Positions 43,438 to 50,676 of a stretch of 64,000 bases of DNA are shown piece by piece (position 1 is the first letter of the stretch; every line of letters starts with the position of its first letter). Source of the DNA: Feifania hominis. Lineage in GTDB: Bacteria; Bacillota; Clostridia; Oscillospirales; Feifaniaceae. The stretch spans positions 372,001 to 436,000 of the forward strand of contig NZ_JACRSP010000001.1 in assembly GCF_014384765.1 (NCBI RefSeq), read 5' to 3'. The translations under genes were made by a program, and so were the position numbers. Below the pieces are notes generated by a model, which made no database searches, was not told where the DNA came from, and worked only from the letters and a program-made list of their open reading frames with translations.

Positions 43438-43974
43438 ATGGATCAGAAAATCAACCGCCTTGTCCGCCTTGCGCTTCTCGCCGCCGTTTCGGTGGTGCTG
43501 ATGTATCTTGTGCGCATTCCGTGGCCCGCAGCCCCCTTTCTGGAGTACGACCCGGCCGACGTATCCATCATGATCGGCACCTTTTTCTATGGCCCGGTCG
43601 CGGGGCTTGCCCTCACGGTTGTGGTGTCCGCCATTCAGGCTCTGACGGTGAGCGCCGCGTCGCAGTGGTACGGCTTTGTGATGCATGTCATCGCGACCGG
43701 GACACTGGTTCTCGTAACGAGCTTTGTACTGCGCCGCGGCGGAATGAAAAACCGGATGGCCTGGGCCCTTGTCATCGGCACGCTCTCCATGGCTGCCGTG
43801 ATGGTGCCGGCGAATCTGCTGCTCACCCCGCTGTATATGCAGGTGCCGTCCGAGGCGGTTGTGGAACTGCTTTTGCCGGCGATTCTGCCGTTTAACCTTG
43901 TCAAGGCTGGAATCAACTGCGTGGTTGCCTGGCTCGTCTACGGTGGAGTAAGCCGCGTAATCAAAGCCCGGTGA
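43438..43974 (+). CDS. ribU: Riboflavin ECF transporter S component RibU
   Basis: The 178-residue membrane protein has about six helices. It captures riboflavin and docks on EcfA1-A2-T, encoded at 33.1-35.6 kb. Family markers include an N-terminal LALLAAVSVVLMYLVRIPWP, LEYDPADVSIMIGTFFYGP (the L1/helix-2 region) and a C-terminal LPFNLVKAGINCVVAWLVYG. The identity is supported by the FMN riboswitch just upstream. The ATG at 43438 follows GCAGGAG. Confidence 0.96.
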   Translation: MDQKINRLVRLALLAAVSVVLMYLVRIPWPAAPFLEYDPADVSIMIGTFFYGPVAGLALTVVVSAIQALTVSAASQWYGFVMHVIATGTLVLVTSFVLRRGGMKNRMAWALVIGTLSMAAVMVPANLLLTPLYMQVPSEAVVELLLPAILPFNLVKAGINCVVAWLVYGGVSRVIKAR

Positions 43975-44015
43975 GGCAAAAGTCATACATTTTTCTTACA
44001 AAGTTTGCGTTCTGT

Positions 44016-44044
44016 TTGAGCGCGGGTGAGGAATCTGGTATACT
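44016..44044 (+). promoter_or_regulatory. Promoter of the small export protein gene
   Basis: TTGAGC (44016-44021), 17 bp, TATACT (44039-44044) preceded by TGG (extended -10). Confidence 0.8.
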
Positions 44045-44083
44045 AATACCTGTGTCAGGAAAACGATCGAATGGGGTGTTGGT

Positions 44084-44563
44084 TTGCCGTTTTTTTCTCA
44101 GCTTCACCATGTTCTCTATGTGATGGGCCTCTCCATGGTGCCCGTCATCGAGCTGCGCGGCTCCATCTTTCTGGGCGCCGGGCTCGGCTTGCCGTGGGTG
44201 GAGACCTTTGTCGCCGCGGTGATCGGCAACATGATTCCGGTGCCGTTTATCATTCTGCTCGGCCGGCAGATTTTAAAGCTGCTCAAAAAGATACCACTGA
44301 CCATGAAGCTCGGCGTGTGGCTCGAGGAGAAGGCTCTTGCCAAGAGCGACAAGATCCGAAAATACTCCTTTTGGGGTCTTGTACTGTTTGTAGGGATTCC
44401 GCTGCCCGGTACCGGAGCATGGACGGGCGCGCTGATTGCATGTCTGCTGCGCTTGCGGCTCAACTACGCGCTGCCCGCCATTTTCATCGGCGTTCTTGCC
44501 GCGGGCTTTATCGTCTCCGGCGTCGCCTATGGCTTTCTGGGGTTTTTGAGCTTTTTGGCTTGA
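44084..44563 (+). CDS. Small multidrug export-type membrane protein (COG2426-like)
   Basis: The 159-residue protein has about four helices. The N terminus VPVIELRGSIFLGAGLGLPW and the middle LFVGIPLPGTGAWTGALIACLL are typical of the family annotated 'small multi-drug export protein'. Actual transport has rarely been tested. The TTG start at 44084 is the first codon consistent with the promoter and has GGGGTG upstream. The TGA at its end is part of the metK -35 box. Confidence 0.82.
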   Translation: MPFFSQLHHVLYVMGLSMVPVIELRGSIFLGAGLGLPWVETFVAAVIGNMIPVPFIILLGRQILKLLKKIPLTMKLGVWLEEKALAKSDKIRKYSFWGLVLFVGIPLPGTGAWTGALIACLLRLRLNYALPAIFIGVLAAGFIVSGVAYGFLGFLSFLA

Positions 44564-44588
44564 CAGCCGGTACGGCCGATGATACGAT
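44560..44588 (+). promoter_or_regulatory. metK promoter
   Basis: TTGACA (44560-44565), 17 bp, TACGAT (44583-44588). The -35 overlaps the stop codon of the upstream gene. Confidence 0.75.
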
Positions 44589-44608
44589 AGAAACACAAGT
44601 GAATAGCT

Positions 44609-44702
44609 CCTTATCAAGAGCGGCTGAGGGACAGGCCCGATGAAGCCCGACAACCTGCGAAAGCAAGGTGTCAAATCCTGCGGTGAATGCCGAAAGATGA
44701 GG
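44609..44702 (+). promoter_or_regulatory. SAM-I riboswitch (S-box)
   Basis: P1 CCTTATC/GATGAGG. Conserved CAAGAG, GAGGGA, GGCCCGATGAAGCCC and CAACCTGC, then AAGGTG and AATGCCGAAAGATGAGG in order. S-adenosylmethionine binding should favour the terminator that follows. Confidence 0.96.
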
Positions 44703-44705
44703 TTA

Positions 44706-44736
44706 GAGCTCCCTGTCTTTTGGCGGGGAGCTTTTT
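44706..44736 (+). terminator. Riboswitch-controlled terminator of metK
   Basis: GAGCTCCC pairs with GGGGAGCT(T), followed by TTTT, 25 bp before the start codon. It is the S-box expression platform. Confidence 0.9.
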
Positions 44737-44761
44737 ATGACCAGAACAGGGGAGAGAGACA

Positions 44762-45952
44762 ATGAAACAGAGAACACTATTTACCTCCGAGTCGGTGACT
44801 GAGGGCCATCCCGACAAGGTGTGTGACCGGATTTCCGACGCCGTGCTCGACGCGATTCTCGCTGACGACCCGCAGGCACGCGTGGCCTGTGAGACGGCCT
44901 GCACGACCGGTATGGTACTCGTCATGGGTGAGATCAGCACCAGTACCTATGTGGACATTCCGAAGCTGGTGCGCTCCACACTGCGCGACATCGGCTACAG
45001 CGGCGGCCGGTTTGGCTTTGACTGTGACAGCTGCGCGGTGCTCACCTCAATCGACGAGCAGTCCGGCGACATCGCCATGGGCGTTGACCGCGCACTCGAG
45101 GAGAAAAACGGCGAGATTCAGGATGGAAAGTCGACCGGTGCGGGGGATCAGGGACTGATGTTCGGCTTTGCCTGCGACGAGACGCCGGAGCTGATGCCAA
45201 TGCCGATTGCGCTGGCACACCGGATGGCGCGCCGCCTGACCGAGGTGCGCCGCGAGGGGATATTGCCCTATCTCGGACCGGACGGCAAGACCCAGGTGAC
45301 CATTGAGTATGAGGACGACCGGCCGGTGCGTGTGGACACGGTGGTCGTCTCCTCGCAGCACACAGTGGACGCCGATATTGAGAAGCTGCGCCGCGACATT
45401 CTGAATTTTGTCATCCGGCCGATTGTTCCCGAGAACATGATGGATGAGAACACAAAGGTTTTCATCAATCCGACCGGCCGCTTTGTCGTGGGCGGACCGG
45501 AGGGAGACGCTGGGCTGACAGGGCGCAAGATCATCGTCGACACCTATGGCGGCTATGCCCGCCACGGCGGCGGCGCTTTCTCGGGCAAGGACCCGACAAA
45601 AGTGGACCGCAGCGCCTGCTATGCGGCGCGGCACATCGCGAAGAATGTCGTCGCGGCGGGCCTTGCTAGAAAGTGTGAAGTACAGCTCGCATATGCCATC
45701 GGCGTGGCGAAGCCCGTATCCATCCGGGTGGATACATATGGCACCAGTACCCTCACCGACGAGGCGATTTCAAAGCTCGTCGCAGACCACTTCGATCTGA
45801 GGCCGGCGGCCATCATCGAGACGTTTGATCTGCGCCGCCCCATCTACAGCCCGCTCTCGGCTTACGGCCACTTCGGACGCGAGGAGCTCGATGTGCCGTG
45901 GGAGAGAACCGATCGGGCAGATGAGCTTCGCCTCGCCGCGCAAAAACTCTGA
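44762..45952 (+). CDS. metK: S-adenosylmethionine synthetase
   Basis: This enzyme makes SAM from methionine and ATP. The 396-residue protein has TSESVTEGHPDKVCDRISDAVLD at the N terminus (ATP and metal site), GAGDQGLMFGFA (hexapeptide region), and GGGAFSGKDPTKVDRSAAY-type P-loop seen as GGGAFSGKDPTKVDRSACY. The S-box riboswitch upstream provides feedback by its own product. The ATG follows GGGGAGAG. Confidence 0.98.
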   Translation: MKQRTLFTSESVTEGHPDKVCDRISDAVLDAILADDPQARVACETACTTGMVLVMGEISTSTYVDIPKLVRSTLRDIGYSGGRFGFDCDSCAVLTSIDEQSGDIAMGVDRALEEKNGEIQDGKSTGAGDQGLMFGFACDETPELMPMPIALAHRMARRLTEVRREGILPYLGPDGKTQVTIEYEDDRPVRVDTVVVSSQHTVDADIEKLRRDILNFVIRPIVPENMMDENTKVFINPTGRFVVGGPEGDAGLTGRKIIVDTYGGYARHGGGAFSGKDPTKVDRSACYAARHIAKNVVAAGLARKCEVQLAYAIGVAKPVSIRVDTYGTSTLTDEAISKLVADHFDLRPAAIIETFDLRRPIYSPLSAYGHFGREELDVPWERTDRADELRLAAQKL

Positions 45953-45981
45953 GTCTGTCGAGGGAAATCACTGTCAAAAAC

Positions 45982-46015
45982 AAAACCACCTCATAGGATA
46001 GTGTGAGGTGGTTTT
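45982..46015 (+). terminator. Hairpin after metK, overlapping the next ribosome site
   Basis: AAAACCACCTCA pairs perfectly with TGAGGTGGTTTT around a 10-nt loop. The 3' arm contains GAGGTGG seven bases before the next ATG (46019), so it can act as weak terminator and as a translation block. Confidence 0.75.
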
Positions 46016-46018
46016 ACT

Positions 46019-46357
46019 ATGTTAAAATTTGTTTTTCTGACGATTGTCATCTTTTTCGCGGCCCTCGGCATGTTCTATTTTCTCAATGATATGAAAAAAA
46101 CAATCTACAGCAATTACCGGATTCATGGTAAAATCATGGTGATCGTACCGCTGCTCGATGCGGCCGACACGACAGAGTACACGGTGCGCAGCGCCGAGGC
46201 GGCCGCGCAGGATATGGCCGAGCGCTATGCGGCGGATGTGAATGTGACGGTGATCGACTGCGGAATCGGCGAGGAGAGCCGGCGCATCGTTGAGAAACTT
46301 CAGCGTGAGTACGAGAATGTGGAATGCTATGGAAAGGGCGATTCCTATCCGCTGTGA
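46019..46357 (+). CDS. Small membrane-anchored protein of unknown function
   Basis: The 112-residue protein has one N-terminal helix (residues 3-22, FVFLTIVIFFAALGMFYFL), then a basic segment and a small alpha/beta domain (MVIVPLLDAADTTEYTVRSAEAA; NVTVIDCGIGEESRRIVEKLQ). I do not recognise a catalytic motif. Similar small proteins occur in clostridial genomes, but I cannot name the family. Its Shine-Dalgarno is inside the hairpin at 45982-46015. comFC follows 33 bp later in the same direction. Confidence 0.8.
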   Translation: MLKFVFLTIVIFFAALGMFYFLNDMKKTIYSNYRIHGKIMVIVPLLDAADTTEYTVRSAEAAAQDMAERYAADVNVTVIDCGIGEESRRIVEKLQREYENVECYGKGDSYPL

Positions 46358-46390
46358 AGTGGTATCGCCGACGGAAATGGGGATGATAAA

Positions 46391-47146
46391 ATGGGACTGC
46401 TCGCGGGATTGCTCGACGCGCTGTATCCCAGGCGCTGTCCGTTTTGCGGGACTCTGACAGGGCGGGAGGGACCGTGCGAAAACTGTGAGCGGGAGCTGAC
46501 GCTCATCGCTCTGCCGCGCTGTCACCTGTGCGGCTGCGCGGCTGACGAGTGTTCCTGCGAGCCGCCGCGACCCGAATACAATGCCGTGGTGGCCCCGTTT
46601 TACTATGAAAATGCTGTCAAGAGGGGAATTTACCGGCTGAAATTTCGCGGGGCAAAACGCGCGGCGGAGCCGTTTTCGGCTTACATGGCCGACTGCTATG
46701 AGCGCGAGTTCGCAGGGCTGGGGCTCGACTTTGCCGTGGCGGTCCCTCTGACAAAGCGCGGCCGGCGTCTTCGCGGCTACAACCAGGCGCAGCAGCTCGC
46801 GCGCGGACTCTGCCGGCGAATTGGTCTGCCCTTTGCCGAGGGCGTTTTGGTAAAGCTCAAAGACAACCCGCCGCAGCACCGCGTGAAGAGAAGAGAACGG
46901 GTTAGTAATGTGTACGGCGTCTTTGCCGTCTCGCCCAAAGCGCAGGTCGAGGGAAAGAACATTTTGCTGGTCGACGATGTCAAAACAACAGGCGCCACAC
47001 TCTCCGAGTGCGCAAAAATGCTGAAAATAGCCGGGGCAAAATCCGTGTTTTGCGTGACGCTGGCAGTCACAGGCCTGAAACGGCGCAGAAACAGCGCAGA
47101 AAACCAAACAAGTAGTTGCCAAATGCGCCAAACTGTGACAAAATAG
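46391..47146 (+). CDS. comFC: ComFC-type phosphoribosyltransferase
   Basis: The 251-residue protein has an N-terminal zinc ribbon (CPFCGTL, CENC, CHLCGC, CSCE) and a phosphoribosyltransferase domain ending in the PRPP loop ILLVDDVKTTGATLSEC. RRLRGYNQAQQLARGL is a ComFC hallmark. ComFC takes part in DNA uptake and recombination of transforming DNA in Bacillus and relatives; its partner ComFA is not next to it. The gene lies between an unknown small gene and mreB/mbl. Confidence 0.93.
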   Translation: MGLLAGLLDALYPRRCPFCGTLTGREGPCENCERELTLIALPRCHLCGCAADECSCEPPRPEYNAVVAPFYYENAVKRGIYRLKFRGAKRAAEPFSAYMADCYEREFAGLGLDFAVAVPLTKRGRRLRGYNQAQQLARGLCRRIGLPFAEGVLVKLKDNPPQHRVKRRERVSNVYGVFAVSPKAQVEGKNILLVDDVKTTGATLSECAKMLKIAGAKSVFCVTLAVTGLKRRRNSAENQTSSCQMRQTVTK

Positions 47147-47220
47147 TATTTGTATTTTTCATTGCATTCCTGCTAACATATTACTGTTACAGAACAGAGA
47201 AGCTTTGTGAGGTGTGTCGG

Positions 47221-48243
47221 ATGTACAAAGAGATCGGAATGGACCTTGGTACCTCGAGTGTACTGGTGTTCATCAAAAATAAGGGTATTGTTCTTCGCGA
47301 GCCGTCGGTCGTGGCGATCGACCGGCTCTCCAACAAGGTGCTTGCGGTAGGTACAGAGGCACAGAAGATGCTCGGGCGCACCCCCGGCAACATCGTCGCC
47401 ATCCGACCGCTGCGCGACGGCGTCATATCGGACTATGAGATGACCGAGAAGATGATCAAGTACTTTCTCAAGAAAGTGCTCGGCTTCTCGCTGTTCAAAC
47501 CCCGCGTGATGATTTGCGTTCCAAGCGGCATCACCGAGGTTGAAGAGCGCGCCGTCATTGACGCTGCCATTCAGTCGGGCGCGAAAAAGGCCTACCTCGT
47601 CGAGGAGCCCGTCGCGGCCGCCATCGGCGCGGGCATTGACATCAACCGCGCAAACGGCAGCATGGTCATCGACGTCGGCGGCGGTACCACCGACATCGCC
47701 GTCATCTCGCTCGGCGGCGTGGTCGTCAGCGAATCGATCAAAATTGCAGGCGACAAGTTTGACGAAGCCATCATCAAATTCTGCCGCAGAAAGCACAATG
47801 TGCTCATCGGTGAGCGCAGCGCCGAGAAGATCAAAATGGAAATCGGCTGCCTGTTCCCCATGGAGGAGAAGATGTCGGTCGACGTCAAGGGCCGCTGCAT
47901 GCTCACAGGTTTCCCGAAGATTGTGACCATCACCTCCGACGAGATTCTCGAGGCGCTCGAGGAGTGCGCCTCCTCCATTCTCGAGGCGGTTCATGCGGTT
48001 CTCGAGCGCACCCCGCCGGAGCTCGCAGGCGACATCGTCGCAAACGGCATCATCATGACCGGCGGCGGCAGCCTGATTCACGGCTTCGACAAGCTCATCC
48101 AGTTTAAGACCGGCATCAAAACGGTGGTGGCGGATGATGCGATCTCCTGCGTGGCAAAGGGAACGGGCGAGTGCCTTTCGATGCTCGCAAACATCCCCGA
48201 CGGCACGCTCAATCTGGCGCGCAACCGCGAGATGCAATACTGA
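47221..48243 (+). CDS. mreB: Rod-shape determining protein, MreB/Mbl family
   Basis: This bacterial actin organises cell-wall synthesis along the cylinder. The 340-residue protein has phosphate-1 motif MDLGTSSVLVFIKNKGIVLREPS, connect-1 VEEPVAAAIGAG, phosphate-2 MVIDVGGGTTDIAVISLGG and adenosine motif IIMTGGGSLIHGF. The start at 47221 follows GAGGTG. mreC and mreD are absent beside it, so it may be an Mbl- or MreBH-type paralogue; sequence alone does not decide. A terminator follows. Confidence 0.94.
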   Translation: MYKEIGMDLGTSSVLVFIKNKGIVLREPSVVAIDRLSNKVLAVGTEAQKMLGRTPGNIVAIRPLRDGVISDYEMTEKMIKYFLKKVLGFSLFKPRVMICVPSGITEVEERAVIDAAIQSGAKKAYLVEEPVAAAIGAGIDINRANGSMVIDVGGGTTDIAVISLGGVVVSESIKIAGDKFDEAIIKFCRRKHNVLIGERSAEKIKMEIGCLFPMEEKMSVDVKGRCMLTGFPKIVTITSDEILEALEECASSILEAVHAVLERTPPELAGDIVANGIIMTGGGSLIHGFDKLIQFKTGIKTVVADDAISCVAKGTGECLSMLANIPDGTLNLARNREMQY

Positions 48244-48257
48244 TTTGGCCATTTTCA

Positions 48258-48288
48258 ACAGTCCGCTCTGCGCGGACTGTTTTGTTTC
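48258..48288 (+). terminator. Terminator after mreB/mbl
   Basis: ACAGTCCGC pairs with GCGGACTGT, followed by TTTGTTTC. Confidence 0.85.
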
Positions 48289-48319
48289 TCTGTGCTTTTG
48301 ACAATTCTCGGCCGGGCGG

Positions 48320-48348
48320 TTGACTTCTGTCTTTTTCCTAACTATAAT
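48320..48348 (+). promoter_or_regulatory. IMP dehydrogenase promoter
   Basis: TTGACT (48320-48325), 17 bp, TATAAT (48343-48348). There is no room for a purine riboswitch before the start codon. Confidence 0.88.
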
Positions 48349-48403
48349 GAATGAAATTACTTCATAAAAAACAGCGCGAAATAAATAGAGAAGGAGACTG
48401 GTT

Positions 48404-49912
48404 ATGGCATTTTATTATGATGAGCCCTCCCATACTTTTAGTGAATATCTTCTGGTGCCGGGTTACTCCTCGTCTGAGTGCGTACCTGCCAATGTGTCGC
48501 TCAAGACGCCGGTTGTGAAATTCAAAAAGGGGGAGCAACCCTCTCTGACCATGAACATTCCGCTGGTCTCTGCAATCATGCAGGCGGTCTCCGACGACAG
48601 AATGGCCATTGCCCTCGCCAAGGAGGGCGGCATCTCGTTTATCTATGGCTCACAGAGCATTGAGAGCGAGGCCGAGATGGTCGCGCGTGTCAAGAGCTAC
48701 AAGGCGGGCTTTGTGCGCAGCGACTCGAACATCCGTCCGGATCAGACGCTGGCCGACATTCTCGCGCTCAAGGAGAAAAACGGCCACTCCACCGTGGCGG
48801 TCACCGACGACGGCACGGCCGACGGCAAACTGCTCGGCATTGTCACGAGCCGCGACTACCGCGTCAGCCGCATGGACCTGTCGACAAAGGTCAGTGAGTT
48901 TATGACGCCTTTCGAAAAACTCATCTGGGCCGAGGACGGCACCACCCTCAAAGAGGCAAACGACATCATCTGGGATCACAAGCTCAACTCTCTTCCGATT
49001 GTGGACAAGAATCAGCGCCTGACCTATTTTGTCTTCCGGAAAGATTACTCCGCCCACAAGGAGAATCCGCTCGAGCTGCTTGACTCACTCAAGCGCTATG
49101 TCGTCGGTGCGGGCATCAATACCCGCGACTATGCCGAGCGCGTTCCGGCACTGGTTGAGGCGGGCGCCGACGTGCTGTGCATCGACTCCTCCGAGGGCTT
49201 CAGCGAGTGGCAGAAGCGCACGCTCGACTTCATCCGTGAGAAGTACGGCGATACCGTCAAAGTGGGCGCCGGAAACGTGGTCGACCGGGAGGGCTTTCTC
49301 TTCCTCGCCGAGGCAGGCGCCGACTTTGTCAAAGTCGGCATCGGCGGCGGCTCCATCTGCATCACGCGCGAGACCAAAGGCATCGGCCGTGGCCAGGCCA
49401 CGGCGCTCATCGAGGTCTGCAAGGCCCGCGACGAGTACTATGAGAGAACCGGTATCTATGTGCCAGTCTGCTCCGACGGCGGCATTGTCCACGATTACCA
49501 TGTGACGCTCGCCCTTGCGATGGGCGCCGACTTCATCATGCTCGGGCGCTATTTCTCCCGCTTTGACGAGAGCCCCACAAACAAGGTCAACATCAACGGC
49601 AACTACATGAAAGAGTACTGGGGCGAGGGCAGCAACCGCGCGAGAAACTGGCAGCGCTATGATCTCGGCGGCGACAAGAAGCTCTCCTTTGAGGAGGGGG
49701 TCGACTCCTATGTGCCCTATGCGGGGCCCCTCAAGGACAATGTGTCGCTGACGCTCGGCAAGGTCAAATCGACCATGTGCAACTGCGGGGCGCTCACCAT
49801 TGCGGAGCTCCAGCAGAAAGCGAAGATCACACTGGTCTCGGCGACCAGCATTGTCGAGGGCGGCGCGCACGATGTGCTGCTCAAAGACAAGACCGTGAGC
49901 GTGGTAAAATAG
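48404..49912 (+). CDS. guaB: IMP dehydrogenase
   Basis: This enzyme oxidises IMP to XMP with NAD+, the committed step to GMP. The 502-residue TIM barrel is interrupted by a CBS pair (about residues 107-225). The catalytic cysteine is Cys319 in GIGGGSICITRE. The flap region has NRARNWQRYDLGG, and VPVCSDGGIVHDYH supplies the phosphate-binding Asp-Gly-Gly. The ATG follows GAAGGAG. Its flap sequence differs from the classical GuaB flap, so a divergent form is possible. Confidence 0.93.
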   Translation: MAFYYDEPSHTFSEYLLVPGYSSSECVPANVSLKTPVVKFKKGEQPSLTMNIPLVSAIMQAVSDDRMAIALAKEGGISFIYGSQSIESEAEMVARVKSYKAGFVRSDSNIRPDQTLADILALKEKNGHSTVAVTDDGTADGKLLGIVTSRDYRVSRMDLSTKVSEFMTPFEKLIWAEDGTTLKEANDIIWDHKLNSLPIVDKNQRLTYFVFRKDYSAHKENPLELLDSLKRYVVGAGINTRDYAERVPALVEAGADVLCIDSSEGFSEWQKRTLDFIREKYGDTVKVGAGNVVDREGFLFLAEAGADFVKVGIGGGSICITRETKGIGRGQATALIEVCKARDEYYERTGIYVPVCSDGGIVHDYHVTLALAMGADFIMLGRYFSRFDESPTNKVNINGNYMKEYWGEGSNRARNWQRYDLGGDKKLSFEEGVDSYVPYAGPLKDNVSLTLGKVKSTMCNCGALTIAELQQKAKITLVSATSIVEGGAHDVLLKDKTVSVVK

Positions 49913-50003
49913 CTGCAAAGCGGCTGTTTCATGGAACGCATTGCGAGATAGGTCCCTGTGGGACGGCCGAAAACATGGCCACATTGTAAAGTTCTGATTG
50001 AGA

Positions 50004-50032
50004 AGAGCGGATGCGCCCGGCGCATCCGCTCT
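50004..50032 (+). terminator. Hairpin after guaB
   Basis: AGAGCGGATGCG pairs perfectly with CGCATCCGCTCT over a 5-nt loop, followed by CTTCC, a poor T-run. It ends 19 bp before the GNAT start, so it could be a leaky terminator or leader structure. Confidence 0.6.
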
Positions 50033-50051
50033 CTTCCAAGGGGGAGGCACT

Positions 50052-50564
50052 GTGGAATTTTATCTGAGACCCTGGCGGGAGAGTGACGCCGAGAGCATTG
50101 CGCGCTACGCCGCTGACTGGGAGGTGGCACGGAATCTGCGCGATGTCTTTCCACATCCCTATGCACTCGCGGATGCCCGGGATTACATTGCAAGCTGCCT
50201 TTCACAGGGGGAAGAAGACCGGCTTTGCCGCGCCATTGAGGCGGATGGAGAGGCGGTCGGGAGCATCGGCGTGTTTGTCGGAAAAGACGTCTACCGAAAA
50301 AGCGCCGAGCTCGGATACTGGCTCGCGAAACCCTACTGGGGCAGAGGAATCATGAGCGCGGCGGTGCGGCAGATGACCTGCATGGCCTTTGAGCGCTTTG
50401 ACATTGTGCGTGTTTACGCCGAGCCCTATGCGCGAAACGCCGGTTCGCGGCGGGTGCTGGAAAAGGCGGGTTTTGTGCTCGAGGGCACGCTGCGCCGAAG
50501 CGTATTCAAAGGCGGCGAACTGCTTGACTCCTGCGTCTACGCACGACTGCGCGAAGAGGAGTAG
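50052..50564 (+). CDS. GNAT-family N-acetyltransferase (RimJ/RimL-like)
   Basis: The 170-residue GNAT fold begins with MEFYLRPWRESDAESIARYA. The acetyl-CoA pyrophosphate loop is in YWGRGIMSAAVRQM (about residue 100), and the final helix is in NAGSRRVLEKAGFVLEGTLR, typical of RimJ/RimL relatives. It acetylates amino groups of proteins or small molecules; the substrate is unknown. The GTG at 50052 lies behind GGGGGAGG. Confidence 0.92.
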   Translation: MEFYLRPWRESDAESIARYAADWEVARNLRDVFPHPYALADARDYIASCLSQGEEDRLCRAIEADGEAVGSIGVFVGKDVYRKSAELGYWLAKPYWGRGIMSAAVRQMTCMAFERFDIVRVYAEPYARNAGSRRVLEKAGFVLEGTLRRSVFKGGELLDSCVYARLREEE

Positions 50565-50576
50565 GGCGGCGGGCGT

Positions 50577-50607
50577 AAAAGCCGGCGTTTTGATGCGCCG
50601 GCTTTTT
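50577..50607 (+). terminator. Rho-independent terminator after the GNAT gene
   Basis: AAAAGCCGGCG pairs with CGCCGGCTTTTT over a short loop; a T-run is present. Confidence 0.9.
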
Positions 50608-50640
50608 GTGTTATCATATTACGGGAAACCTTTTGCAATA

Positions 50641-50656
50641 CGGGAGAGCTCTCCCG
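50641..50656. promoter_or_regulatory. Perfect palindrome upstream of the second UvrA2-like gene
   Basis: CGGGAGAGCTCTCCCG is a 16-bp perfect dyad 20 bp before the start codon. It could be an operator or, in RNA, a small hairpin. Confidence 0.5.
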
Positions 50657-50676
50657 GTTATCGAGGAGCGAAGAAA

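Noticed and set aside
48349..48403. Possible purine riboswitch ahead of guaB
   Set aside because: Only 55 bp separate the promoter and start codon, too short for an aptamer plus platform; conserved core bases are missing.
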